NCBI GenBank assembly: GCA_965200445.1
Contig: OZ241341.1
Coordinates: 124,001 to 188,000 of the forward strand
DNA: 64,000 nucleotides
From: CBDATY01 sp965200445
GTDB lineage: Bacteria; Bacillota_I; Bacilli_A; Mycoplasmatales; Mycoplasmataceae
Direction: 5' to 3'
The notes below the pieces were generated by a model that saw only the letters and a list, made by a program, of their open reading frames with translations, had not been told where the DNA came from and did no database searches. Every line of letters begins with the position of its first letter. The first letter of the stretch is position 1. Shown here in pieces: positions 8,825 through 19,211 of this stretch. The position numbers and the translations under genes are program-made.

Positions 8825-10786
8825 CTATACAGCCAAAGATTTCATATTTCAGCTTTTTATGATTGCTTGCATGTTTGCTATTTTTTCCTTTCAGGTTACT
8901 CGGGTACGATCAAAAGCCAGTTTTTCTTCTACATAATGCGCTAATCAATTCATTAGCAACACTAGAAACATTAAGCAAAAGGCAATTTCATACATCAAGC
9001 GAAACACATCGCTACTTGTTCCACTGCGTCATAAGGTTAGAATTTCGTTGGTCATAGTAGCGCCTGGTGAGAAAAATCCTGACGTTGGTAGTTTCACACT
9101 GGTTCCCAAGGTTAAATACACTGGGGCTGTTTCACCCACAATTCTGGCAACCGCCAAAATAATCCCTGTTGCTAACGAACTGGCAGCGTTGGGTAAAATC
9201 ACTTTGCGGATCGTAGTAATTTTATTAGCACCAAGTGAATATGACGAATGACGCAAGGCATCGGGAACAGCCCCGATCCCATCACTCATGTTTCTGATTA
9301 GCATTGGCAATACCACAATCGACAATGTTAAGCTAGCAGCAAAGATTGATAAAGGTATTTTCAGCAGGGTAATAAAGAGAATTAACCCAAATAGCCCATA
9401 AACAATCGAAGGCGTAGAAGACATCACGTTCAAAGCAAAATTAATAGAACGAGCTAACAAACCTCTTTTTTGCATGTATTCATTTAGCATAATAGCGCCA
9501 AACAAAGCAAAGGGGACGACTATCACAATGGTACAGACTACAACCAGCACCGACACCAAAAAAGTCGATAAAATTCCTGCGCCGCCGTTAAAGGTAGTTG
9601 TAGAAATTAAATCAGCAAAATGCATTTCAAACAAACCGCGAAAAATGACTGTCCCAATCACGACTAAGGTAAAGCCAATAACCAGAAAAGTGGCGAACCC
9701 TAAGAGGGTTGTGATGATGCCATCTCTAGTACTGTGCCATTTTTGGCGAGCATCAATTTTAGAAAAAATGAGATTATGAATTTTAACATCAGATAAATCA
9801 GCAGTGTGTGACTCTAATTTTTGATAATTAAATAGCCGACTGCGCGACTGACGAGCACGCACATTATGCAAAGCCAAAACCATAATATTGATAATAGTGA
9901 CAAGCGCAAACAAGCTAACTCCAATTGCATACAAAGCAGACTGATGGAGCCTGTTGGCACTTTCTAGCACCTCCAGCCCTATGGTGGAGGCCAGAGTTGC
10001 GCAGCTAGAATACAAAAATTTTAAAAACCCATTGTTTAAATCTAAGTTGTTGGCATTGTTACCGCAAATCATCAGAACTGCCATCGTTTCACCAATAATA
10101 CGGGCTACTCCCAGCAGGATAGCACCAATGATTCTAATTTTAGCTGTTTTTCAGACAATTTTAAAAGTGGTTTGTGTTTTAGAAACGCCTAATGCCAGTG
10201 AATTATAACGATGAGAAGCAGGGACGTCTTCAATCGCATTCAGCGATAATGAAATCATGATCGGAAGCCCCATAAAAGCTAAGGTAATGCAAGTCACAAT
10301 AAGATTAGTTCTAGAAGGAGCACCTAGCTTCATGAACAAGGGCCCTAATATCGATAGTGAAAATAACCCAAACACCACTGATGGAATCCCCGCTAACAAT
10401 TGAATAACTGCTGTACATTTGCGCTTTCACGATGCTGGTAAATACTCAGCAATAAATAGAGCTGAAAGAATGGTTAAAGGAATAGCAATAACTAATGCAA
10501 TACCAAACACAAAAAAGGATGATACCAATATTTGCCCAATACCATATTGATTGGCGTCCGCATCTCAATTACGACTAAAGAACTTAGTGAAGCCCACCGT
10601 TTGGAAATAGTAGACTGATTCATAAACCACAAAACCAATTAACGAAAACATAAGCAGTAAGGCTAAAATCGCTAATGACATAATAATTGTTTGTGAAATG
10701 TAATCATTGCGACGGAAACGATTTAAGTGTCATTTATTAAAACGACGATTGTAGGATTCCCGAAATTTAATTTGCATTTTTTCCAT
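8825..10786 (-). CDS. pstA: Fused phosphate ABC transporter permease PstC-PstA
   Basis: A single reading frame of 653 residues holds two ABC permease domains, so the PstC and PstA subunits appear joined in one chain. The N-terminal half includes an EAA-type region around LAGIPSVVFGLFSL and ALGVSKTQTTFKIVW; the C-terminal half has the matching VMSSTPSIVYGLFGL and SLGANKITTIRKVILP. Between them is a hydrophilic linker (about residues 270-310). A hydrophilic tail follows the last permease segment and ends at TAG 8825-8827. Several TGA codons are read as Trp, including 9029-9031. The start is the ATG at 10784-10786; an in-frame ATG 9 bp later is also possible. A fused form is, to my knowledge, known in other mollicutes. 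Confidence 0.9.
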
Positions 10787-10806
10787 AATTATTTTTGTAC
10801 CTTTGT

Positions 10807-12054
10807 TTATTGGCCTGTAACTACTGGAGGTAATTTACTGTCTTTAAAGAAGCCAGGAATCATATCTGGATTACCATATTGATAAAACCCGTGTTTTTTT
10901 ATTTCCAAATAAATAGAGTCTGGGACACCATATTCGCCAGCATTGTTGTTATACCGGTTTCAAAAACCATCATCTTCTCCCACCGGCGCTTCTCCTTCTT
11001 TTCTTGACCAATAAGCCGCATTAGCGGGCGTCAGCTTATCAATAACCGATTCCTGATTAGCATAAGGGTCAATCATTCAAGCAATGAATTTAAGTGTTGT
11101 TACAAAGTGTTGAGCCTTGGTATTAACAATCCCTGTAAATGGTCTATTCAGATTATAGTTTTTATTAAAGGACAAGTTTTTGTTCTTTGTTTTTGTTGGG
11201 TCAGCATATGGTAATTGCCACTCTGGACCTTCTGGACCTTTCACTTCCACAGCCCCAATCTGAATATTTTGGTTATAATTGCGCACAATCGTATCAGCAA
11301 AGCTAAAGGAAACATAACCAATTGAACCAGGGGTATTATCAATTGTACTGACCATAGCACCATTCGAAGACACCACACTGTTAAAATTATAATTTTTGGT
11401 TTTAATCACTGCTTTTTCAAAGTAAGAACGGGTTCCACTACCATCTTCTCGTGTCACGCCATAAGCCTTTTGGTTAGCGTTAGCACCTTGCAAAGAGGGA
11501 AAGACTTGTTTTCATGTTTTAGTCCCATCATACAAGGCTTGTAAATTAGTTGCTAAATTATTCTTTTCAGAATCCCCACCAAAACCCAGATGGATACCGT
11601 AATCGTCATCAGGGTAGTCGGGAGTATTCCTTACAGTTACTCCGGTTGGGAGGTGATAAACCAGCAAAATATAATCACGCGCAATTACAAACCGTAAAAT
11701 TTTATGACTATCTCAGAGCGATTTGGCCTGACTGTCCGTTACTGTTTCTGACAGAAACCCAAATGAATATGCTCCATCCTGCACACCTGTTAGCGAGGCT
11801 GCCGACCCAATAGCATTGTAAATAATAGGCTGACGGCCATTAGGTAATTGTTCATATTGATGAGTGAAATCGTCTAAAATCGGTTGAACAGAAGTACTAC
11901 CACCACCAATGATAAAAAACTTTGGGGTGCTTACAGTTCAAATTAATAACCCTGCAAATAAAACCATTACTAAAAAGCAAGCTGTGACAAGATTAAATCT
12001 CAGTTTGGGAGGTTTGCTAATATCGATGTGGTTATCTGTACCTATTGTTGCCAT
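10807..12054 (-). CDS. pstS: Phosphate-binding protein PstS, transmembrane-anchored
   Basis: Periplasmic-binding-type protein of 415 residues. After a short cytoplasmic N-terminus it has one membrane segment (about residues 23-41, FNLVTACFLVMVLFAGLLIW) and then the binding domain. Phosphate-ligand motifs are seen as IIGGGSTSVQPIL, AIGSAAS and VTREDGSGTRSYF. Unlike PstS of many Firmicutes there is no lipobox cysteine, so it seems held by an uncleaved anchor. Its ATG follows the smc stop codon with no gap, so it may be partly cotranscribed with smc, while pstCA, pstB and phoU follow within 20 bp each. Confidence 0.92.
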
Positions 12055-14973
12055 CTATTTACCGATCATTTTTTTAGCATCTACTAATTTGATACTGACC
12101 ATTTTGGTGACGCCCTTTTGCTGCATCGTTGTACCATATAATACTTTACAATGTCCCATTGTCCCTAAACGATGGGTGACAATAATGAATTGCGTCTTCT
12201 CACTGAAGGTTTTTAAGTAGCGGGCAAAGCGCTCTACATTAGAAGGGTCTAAAGTAGCCTCTACCTCATCTAGCACCACTAAGGGCAAGGGTTTAATTTT
12301 CAGTACAGCAAATAAAATGGAAAGGGCAATCAAAGTTTTTTCGCCTCCAGACAAAAGGTTTAAATGGGTAATTTTTTTACCCAACAAAGCAACTTCAATT
12401 TCCACCCCTGATTCTAAAACATTGTGCTCATCTTCTAAAAAGATTTTGGCTGTACCGCCGCCAAATAGAGCTTCAAATGTTTTGGGTAATTCTTGGTTAA
12501 CTTCTTCAATGAAGGTGCGAAACGTCTTAATCATTGTCCGATCTAATTTTTTCACAATTTTAAGCAGGTTTTTAGCACTCTCAGTTAAACTTGTGTATTC
12601 GGCAAACAAAAAATTATACCTTTCGTTTTCCTCTTCAAATTCTTGGATGGCATCTAAATTAACAGTTTTGATTTGGGCTAAATCATAACGCAGAGTTTTA
12701 ATTTTTTCGCGCACTGCTGCTTCATTTTTAAATTCAGCAGTCTTTTGGGTTACAGCAAAATCATAGGTCATTTTATAATCACGAATTAATACATTACTAG
12801 CTGTAGTAAGCTGGTTTTTCGTTTTAATTTGCGCAGCTGTTAAGCGCCCTTTTTCCTGAGCTAGATTAAGTGTTAATTCGCGCAAAGTGCGAATTGTTTT
12901 CTCAAGATCCTGTAGTTTGGCCAGGTTTTGCAATTTAATATTTTGCTTGGTGGTTAATTGTTGCTCTAAGGTGTTTTTCTTAATTTGTAAATTACTTAGG
13001 TTTTGGTTGTCCCCTTTATCATCATATTCTAAGGATTTTCCAAACAATAAAGTGTGTTCATCACTCACCGTTAGTATTTTCTGGTTCAACTGTTCAATTT
13101 GGTATTTATAAACACCTATATGTTGGGTGATACCAAGTAATTCTGTTTGCGCAGTGCTAATTTCTCTTTGAAGGCGGTGTTGAGTGTTGGTTACCCCCGC
13201 TTGCAAACGGTACATTTTATCGATACGTTGCTTGAAATCCTCCTCAGCAAAGTTAGCATTTGGCAAGGAAGCTTTATTAGCCAGTTTTCTTTGACTCCCA
13301 CCCTGGATAGCCCCAAATGGCTTAATCCAATCACCTGCCAGGCTAATCACATTAAATTTTTGCTTAAACATGTGCGAAATACGTAAGGCAGCATCATAGT
13401 CTGTAGCAATAATAATCTGGCCTGCTAGGTAATTTTTAACAGCAGCAAACTGCTTATCGCATTCTAATAAATCATTTGCCATCGCAACAAAACCTGTTGT
13501 TTGTGATAGCACAAATTGCTTATCCTCGTCTAAAAAACGCTCCTTAATGTTATCCAGGGGCAAAAAGGTGGCTTGCCCTAATTTGTTTTGCTTTAAAAAA
13601 CTAATTGCTTCTTTAGTGTTTTTAGTATTGTTAATAATAACATCATGCATCCGATTGCCAATGGCCATTTTTAAAGCTAAAGCGTTCGCTTTATCAAAAG
13701 TAATCAAGTCACCCACCAACCCTTTAATCCCGGGGATCACATTTTTTTGTCGGTCCAATTCCACAGCAGCTTGGTGGTGTCTATTATTAATTTGGGATTG
13801 TTTAGTCTGCTTAAACCGTTGTTCCAAATTATATATTTGGGACTGATATTTATTAATGTCATTTTGATTAGCTTTAAGTAAATCCCTTTTGGCTTGTATA
13901 TCAGATTCCGCTTTTTGTCGTTGGGCGATAAGGTCAGCTAGGGCTTTTTTAGTTTGGCTTAATTGTCCGGTTAAACGACTATATTCGGCTTTATAATCAT
14001 TGGCTGTTGCTTTCTGAGAGGATTTCAGCAAATTAATTTTCTTCGCTGCTAATTCCTCTTGCGCTTGCGCTTGACCCAGATAGTTAATAATCGTTTGATA
14101 TTGCTTTGTTAGATCAGCGTGTTCTAACTCTAATTGGTAGTTGGTTTTTGACAGAGCGTTGTATTGTTCTTCTGATTCACTAATTTGAGCATGCGTGTCA
14201 CGGAGTTTGTTACTATTTTCAGCAATGGCAGTATTCAAAGTATCAAGCTGCTGTTTAGCAGCAGTAATGTCTTTGGTTAAAACCGATACTTCAATTTCTT
14301 CTAGCTCTGCCCGTTGACTTTCATAAAGACGGGCTGCCTTACTTTGTCGTTCCAGGGTAGGTAGCTTGCGCTTAATTTCTGTCACAATATCTTTAATGCG
14401 ACTGATATTAGCCTCAGCCTTCACCAGCCGAGCTAACGTAGCCTTTTTTTGATTTTTATACTGGTTCAGCCCTGCTGTCTGATCAAAAAAGACCCTGCGT
14501 TCCGTAGGCGTCATGGCCGCAAAATTAGTTACTTGCCCTTGGGAAATAACCGCTAACGATGACCTTGTCAACCCACTGCTGTCGCTGAGAACTTGCACAT
14601 CTTTGAGTTGGACCAGTTGGTTATTGATGTAATATTCACTGTTATTGCTAGATCGAAAAATCTTGCGTTTCACTTCAATTGTCTCTTGGGGAATGGCAAA
14701 AATCTGATTACTGTTATCAAAAGTAAGGGTAACCTCAGCAAAATTTAGTCTCTCCCAATTGTCTGATCCATTAAAAATAACATCGTGCATTTTTCTACCA
14801 CGCAGGGATTTAATGGATTGTTCACCCATAGCCCAACGGAGGGCATCATTGATGTTCGACTTCCCACTGCCGTTAGGTCCTACTATGCCAACCATATTGT
14901 CGTAAAAATTAATTGTTAACGGTTCAGCAAAGGATTTAAAACCATGCACCTTTAACGATTTAAGAAATACCAT
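12055..14973 (-). CDS. smc: Chromosome segregation protein SMC
   Basis: SMC ATPase of 972 residues with the standard order. Walker A VGPNGSGKSNINDALRWAMG is at residues ~30-50, followed by a long coiled coil. The hinge is near the middle (PGIKGLVGDLITFDKANALA), then a second coiled coil, the ABC signature LNLLSGGEKTLIALSILFA and Walker B LPLVVLDEVEATLD. The length is short, as in other mollicutes, because the coiled coils are reduced. It contains no TGA codons, so it is one of the few large genes here uninterrupted under the standard code. SMC compacts and helps segregate the chromosome. The order rnc-smc is ancestral in Firmicutes; ftsY normally follows but is here displaced by the pst genes. 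Confidence 0.98.
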   Translation of the reverse strand: MVFLKSLKVHGFKSFAEPLTINFYDNMVGIVGPNGSGKSNINDALRWAMGEQSIKSLRGRKMHDVIFNGSDNWERLNFAEVTLTFDNSNQIFAIPQETIEVKRKIFRSSNNSEYYINNQLVQLKDVQVLSDSSGLTRSSLAVISQGQVTNFAAMTPTERRVFFDQTAGLNQYKNQKKATLARLVKAEANISRIKDIVTEIKRKLPTLERQSKAARLYESQRAELEEIEVSVLTKDITAAKQQLDTLNTAIAENSNKLRDTHAQISESEEQYNALSKTNYQLELEHADLTKQYQTIINYLGQAQAQEELAAKKINLLKSSQKATANDYKAEYSRLTGQLSQTKKALADLIAQRQKAESDIQAKRDLLKANQNDINKYQSQIYNLEQRFKQTKQSQINNRHHQAAVELDRQKNVIPGIKGLVGDLITFDKANALALKMAIGNRMHDVIINNTKNTKEAISFLKQNKLGQATFLPLDNIKERFLDEDKQFVLSQTTGFVAMANDLLECDKQFAAVKNYLAGQIIIATDYDAALRISHMFKQKFNVISLAGDWIKPFGAIQGGSQRKLANKASLPNANFAEEDFKQRIDKMYRLQAGVTNTQHRLQREISTAQTELLGITQHIGVYKYQIEQLNQKILTVSDEHTLLFGKSLEYDDKGDNQNLSNLQIKKNTLEQQLTTKQNIKLQNLAKLQDLEKTIRTLRELTLNLAQEKGRLTAAQIKTKNQLTTASNVLIRDYKMTYDFAVTQKTAEFKNEAAVREKIKTLRYDLAQIKTVNLDAIQEFEEENERYNFLFAEYTSLTESAKNLLKIVKKLDRTMIKTFRTFIEEVNQELPKTFEALFGGGTAKIFLEDEHNVLESGVEIEVALLGKKITHLNLLSGGEKTLIALSILFAVLKIKPLPLVVLDEVEATLDPSNVERFARYLKTFSEKTQFIIVTHRLGTMGHCKVLYGTTMQQKGVTKMVSIKLVDAKKMIGK

Positions 14974-15020
14974 GTCCGAATCTGTTTAACAATTTAAAAT
15001 AATTTTTCTTATTTTACAGT

Positions 15021-15046
15021 AAATAATGTTTTTTTAAACATTATTT
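15021..15046. terminator. Perfect 11-bp inverted repeat over the rnc stop codon
   Basis: AAATAATGTTT at 15021-15031 and its exact complement at 15036-15046 enclose a TTTT loop. The rnc stop codon lies inside the hairpin. There is no long T-run on the minus strand after it, so it may be an mRNA 3' stability hairpin or a weak terminator between rnc and smc. It could also act on plus-strand readthrough, where more T residues follow. Confidence 0.5.
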
Positions 15047-15735
15047 TTCGATAATTTTGCTAGGCAATTTTGAGCCGCTTTTTGGGTTGCTTCTTTTAAA
15101 GTTTCCCCTGCCCCAATACCACAAATCATTTTATTTAATAGAGCATTAACCTCATAATGTCAAACACTGCCGCGCTTCCCTTTGGCGGCAGTCACATAGC
15201 GTAACTCTTGGTTGCTAGTTTGCACAATCGCCATCAGCTTACTTTTATAGTTATACTCAATCTCTAATCATTTATGCTGCAAGGCTTGGCTAATTAAAGT
15301 TTGCTCAATAAAATGGTGGGCTGCCTGATAGCCCTTATCTAAATAAATAGCCCCTAAAAATGATTCGTATACATCAGAGCAAATCGAAGACCTAATTTTA
15401 TTGCTAGACTGTCGCCTTTCACCTTTTCCTACTAACACCAATTTATCTAAACCAATGTTACGAGCCACTTTGGCTAGTGTGGTTCCTCGCACTAGTTTTT
15501 GCCGCAAGGTTGTGACAGAGCCTTCCTGCAGCTGCGAGTACTTGTGATAAAGATACAGTGCTATCTTAGCCCCCAGCACAGCATCACCCAAAAATTCCAA
15601 CCTTTGGTAATTGAAATCAAGATTATTTTCGTAGGCATAGGAATTATGAGTGCAGGCTTCTAAATATAATGTGATATTTTTGGGTACAATCGAAAACTGC
15701 TTTAGTAATTGGCGACAAAGCTTAATTTGATCCAT
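15034..15735 (-). CDS. rnc: Ribonuclease III
   Basis: Double-stranded RNA endonuclease of 233 residues. The RNase III signature is NYQRLEFLGDAVLGAKIA, and the second acidic cluster is in SSICSDVYESFLGAIYLDKG. The C-terminal double-stranded RNA-binding domain reads through a TGA Trp at 15268-15270 and includes KMICGIGAGETLKEATQKAA. It processes rRNA precursors and structured mRNAs. The start ATG at 15733-15735 is 11 bp after the plsX stop. Its place between plsX and smc is the ancestral order, although the fabD, fabG and acpA genes found there in Bacillus are missing. Confidence 0.96.
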
Positions 15736-15746
15736 GTTATCACTAC

Positions 15747-16751
15747 CTAGGTTATTTTTAAGGCATCCTCCATTTTATTAATCACATCACTCTGAGCAGC
15801 ACGGTAGCATAATTCTAGAGCTGAATAAAAAGATTGGGCATCCGAAGACCCGTGGGTTTTAACTGCCAATTTAGCAGCACCCATCACTAGTGCGGAGGCG
15901 TGGTTTTTATAATTAAACCGTTTTTTAACTTTCAACAAAATAGGTACAAGCGGTAAAACAGCTAGTTTCCTAATTCAAGATTTGTTAATAGTACCTTTGA
16001 AAAAACGGAAAAGGTTGACAGCTGTCCCCTCCATTGTTTTCAACACTAAATTACCTGTATAACCATCAGCCACAACAACATCAACTGTCCCCGCCAAAAG
16101 GTTACGTGGTTCAATATTGCCCACAAAATTAATATTTTTAGCAGCAGTCATTAATTTGAAAGCTGCTTTTTGGTATTCGTGGCCTTTAGAAGGTTCTGTC
16201 CCTACATTTAGTAATCCGACTGTTGGTTTATATTTCTTCTCAACCTGATTTAAATAAGTAGTAGCTATCACAGCATATTGCAAGAGATTTTCTGGGGTGT
16301 TAATGAGATTTGCTCCTACATCCAGCATTAAAAAATGTTGATTAAAACCTTTGAAACTCGGCACAAAAGACAAATAAGCTGGTCGCTCAACACCAGGTAG
16401 CTCTTTGCAAATTAGGTGACAACCTGTGATGTATGCAGCAGAAGAACCACCAGACAAAACCGCATCGTAACCACCCTGGGCCATAGTTTCTAAAGCTTTA
16501 GTCATCGATGATTGCTTCTTACGACGCACACTCAGGGGACTATCTTTTTGCAAGATTTCTTGCTCAGCATTAATAATCGCATAACGCTGGTCAGCAATAT
16601 TCTGCTGGGAAATAAAGGGCTTGATGGCTTTTTCTAAGCCAACAAAACTAATAAAGGTGTCCGGATAATCTTTTAAAAACAGCTTAGCGCCTTTAATTGG
16701 TTCTTCAAAGCCATTATCAGTTCCCATGACGTCTAACAAGATTTTTATCAC
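15747..16751 (-). CDS. plsX: Phosphate acyltransferase PlsX
   Basis: Acyl-ACP:phosphate transacylase of 334 residues, which forms acyl-phosphate for phospholipid synthesis. The family start DVMGTDNG (usually DAMGGD) and the later VADGYTGNLVLKTMEG are seen. One TGA at 15975-15977 is Trp (NKSWIRKLA). I place the start at the GTG 16749-16751, because AGAGGT stands six bases upstream; an in-frame TTG 18 bp earlier would overlap fakA. The 5' end lies just after fakA. PlsX and FakA fit a lipid supply based on exogenous fatty acids: FakA phosphorylates them and PlsX exchanges acyl-phosphate with acyl-ACP. Confidence 0.94.
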
Positions 16752-16761
16752 AAGCTTACCT

Positions 16762-18399
16762 CTACTCAATGCTTATAATCAATTTGCTAATAATATCACC
16801 GGCATTAACAAAGACATATTCAATGTCATAGTTTTCGTCTAAGTATTTTTGCCCTAAATCTAGCATATTTTGATCTGCCTGAGCTGTATATAAAACAGTT
16901 ACTATTTCAGAATTTTTATTGATGTATTTTTTAAAGACACTTTTCATCAAATCAGCAATTTTTTTGTCAGCCTGGATCACTTTCCCAGCAGTAACAGCAA
17001 AATAGTCATTCAGGTCCACCTTGATGTTATTGAGTTGGCTTTTTTTGCTAGCTTGAGCAATTTCAATAGTGCGGGTAGCGCGAATCGCTTGCCGCATATT
17101 TTGCAGATTCTTGCGGGGTGTATCAGCCATATTATATTGCGTAATAGCAACCATCCCTTCCGATACAATTTTAGATGGTACCACATACACAGTTGATAAT
17201 TCTTCTAACTTGGCAGCATGCTCGGTAGCGAGAATGGTGTTTTTATTATTGGGCAAAATGAACACATTGGTTGCATCCACTTCCTTAACTTTTTCCAAAA
17301 TAGTTTCCACAGAAGGATTCATGTACTTACCAGCAATAATGGCATTTCAATTTTTAAAGTATTTGCGGAAATAATCTGCAATTTCACGGGTTGGCACGAT
17401 AGGAATAATTGCTCATTTATTAACCAAAGTACGATCAGAGACAAACGATAAAGAATGGGCTTTAGCTTGTAAAGTCATATTATCAACTTTAACATTTTGA
17501 AATTCGCCAAACTGTTGTAAAAAAGTTAAAACCACACCTGGTTGTAGGGAATGGGCATGCGTTTTTAAAATATCTTGGTCTTTGATAGCAACAATTGAGT
17601 TACATTTTTGGTCAATCAAGCTTTGGCGAATGCTGTGAATTTTTAGGTTTTGTTGTCGTTCTTCATTCAAAATAATGACGGCTTCGGTGCAGTATCCGTA
17701 TTCAGGTTTTAATTCAATAGATAGTTTATCCTTCGAAGCCTGATGAATTTTCTTCATTTTTTCAACGGGTTTTTGAGTGCGAATGTAGATTTCCATCCCT
17801 TCAAAAAATTTCCACAGTCCAAAACCACCTGAATCAACTACATTCACTTTCTTAAGAATTGGTAATAATTCTGGGGTGTTGTATAAAGATTTTTTAGCAG
17901 CAGCTGTAATTTCAGCGAATAATTTGGCCATTGTGCGCTCTGCATCGCTGGGCAGGCTATTAATATATTCTGCTGTTTCTCGAATAACCGTCAGGATCGT
18001 TCCCTCTACTGGCTTGATGACAGCTTCATAGGCTGTTGCAGATGCTTCTGTCAACATAGCTGGAACATCAGCTGGCGTGATAACATTTTTGTCTTGTAAA
18101 TTCTTGATGAATCCTCGCATGATTTGGCTAAAAATAACGCCACTATTCCCACGCGCGCCCATGATTAGCCCACGTGAAAACTTTTGACTCATTTCAAATA
18201 AATTCATCGAATTAACTTCAGCGATATTTTTCATACCGCTTTGAATCGTCAAATGCATATTAACGCCTGTGTCACCATCCGGAACAGGAAACACATTTAA
18301 CCTATCAATTTCTGGATAGAAATTAAATAGATTATGATATCCACTTAACAACGATTGCTTAAAGTGGTTAATGTCTAGCTGGGTTGGAGAATCTGCCAT
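16762..18399 (-). CDS. fakA: Fatty acid kinase catalytic subunit FakA (DAK2 / YloV)
   Basis: Protein of 545 residues with an N-terminal DAK2-type kinase domain: FPVPDGDTGVNMHLT near residues 37-51 carries the Mg-ATP ligands, and GARGNSGVIFSQIMRGF follows. A linker and a C-terminal domain with GYCTEAVIILN complete the YloV architecture. TGA is Trp at 17347-17349 and 17413-17415. It phosphorylates fatty acids presented by FakB (DegV) proteins; no fakB is in this window. The start ATG is 1 bp after yloU, so the two are probably translationally coupled. Confidence 0.95.
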
Positions 18400-18400
18400 A

Positions 18401-18736
18401 TTATTTTTTAATTAAAATGTCCCTTACAAACACGTTTACTAAATAGGGTTTTTCGTTGTCAATAAATTTTTCCATTTCATATCGAGCTCTGATTTGCACT
18501 TCTTGAGAAACATCCTTCACATTAATACCTTCAATTAAGACAATGTTGATATTAATGTTAAAGTTGCTATCGGTTTCTTCTATTTCAATATTGTCAAACA
18601 GATTCCTGTGCAAAAGTTTACTATTAGCAGTTTGGTTACCAGCTGGCAATTGCGGATTATAAAAACCTGCAACACCAGGGACTGATTGAATAGCAGCTAA
18701 GATACGGTTTGTAATTTTAATTAAATCTAATGACAT
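18401..18736 (-). CDS. yloU: Asp23/YloU family protein
   Basis: Small protein of 111 residues of the Asp23/YloU family, found next to fakA across Firmicutes. Visible family features are the hydrophobic strand-helix pattern IAAIQSVPGVAGF early and VSQEVQIRARYEMEKF late. The start chosen is ATG 18734-18736 (MSLDLIKITN); a TTG 21 bp upstream is less likely. The function is uncertain; in staphylococci Asp23 is membrane-associated and linked to envelope stress. Confidence 0.85.
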   Translation of the reverse strand: MSLDLIKITNRILAAIQSVPGVAGFYNPQLPAGNQTANSKLLHRNLFDNIEIEETDSNFNININIVLIEGINVKDVSQEVQIRARYEMEKFIDNEKPYLVNVFVRDILIKK

Positions 18737-18869
18737 TGTAGTGTAAATACCAATCAATTATATATTAAAAATATGTAAAAAGATAAAAAAATAGGTTCCT
18801 TTTTGCTAAATAAAAGTGTAAAATTAACCTTGCATTTATATATCAACGGACATTATAAGGAGGGCTACT

Positions 18870-19067
18870 ATGGCACGAAAATGTAAGGTTACTAATACTG
18901 GACCCCTAATTAGCAAGCGCCGTTCACACGCAATGAACGCTAATCCTAAAAAATGGCATGTTAATTTGCAGTCTGCCACAGTAATTATAGATGGAAAGCC
19001 AAAAAAAACTAAAATTTCAGCCCGTGCCTTGCGAACTATGAAACATAAAGGCACTATTATTGTTTAA
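18870..19067 (+). CDS. rpmB: 50S ribosomal protein L28
   Basis: Ribosomal protein L28, 65 residues, with the typical MARKCKVTNTGPLISKRRSH start and a basic C-terminus ALRTMKHKGTIIV. A strong ribosome-binding site AAGGAGGG is at 18857-18864, five bases before the ATG. It is divergent from yloU, as in Bacillus. The tRNA-Leu gene follows 18 bp after its stop and is probably in the same transcript. The 130-bp gap upstream is AT-rich and must hold promoters for both directions, but I could not choose a convincing pair of hexamers. Confidence 0.97.
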   Translation: MARKCKVTNTGPLISKRRSHAMNANPKKWHVNLQSATVIIDGKPKKTKISARALRTMKHKGTIIV

Positions 19068-19085
19068 AGGCTAAATATTAATCAA

Positions 19086-19170
19086 GCCCGCGTGGTGGAA
19101 TTGGTAGACACAGTAGACTCAAAATCTACCGAGGCAACTCGTGTCGGTTCGAGTCCGACCGCGGGTACCA
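19086..19170 (+). tRNA. trnL: tRNA-Leu (anticodon CAA)
   Basis: Cloverleaf of 85 nt with CCA encoded. The acceptor stem GCCCGCG/CGCGGGT has one G-T pair at the end. The anticodon arm GTAGA-CTCAAAA-TCTAC gives anticodon CAA for UUG codons. A long variable arm (about GAGGCAACTCGT) marks it as a class II tRNA, and the T-arm reads GTCGGTTCGAGTCCGAC. It follows rpmB and is closed by a hairpin terminator. Confidence 0.97.
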
Positions 19171-19178
19171 ATTAAAAT

Positions 19179-19202
19179 AACCGTTTCAAAACGGTTTTTT
19201 TT
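19179..19202 (+). terminator. Rho-independent terminator after rpmB-tRNA-Leu
   Basis: AACCGTTT and its complement AAACGGTT form a stem (19179-19186 with 19189-19196) followed by an eight-base T-run on the plus strand. It ends ten bases before the stop of the convergent lipoprotein gene and could also slow transcription from that side. Confidence 0.85.
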
Positions 19203-19211
19203 AATCTTAAA

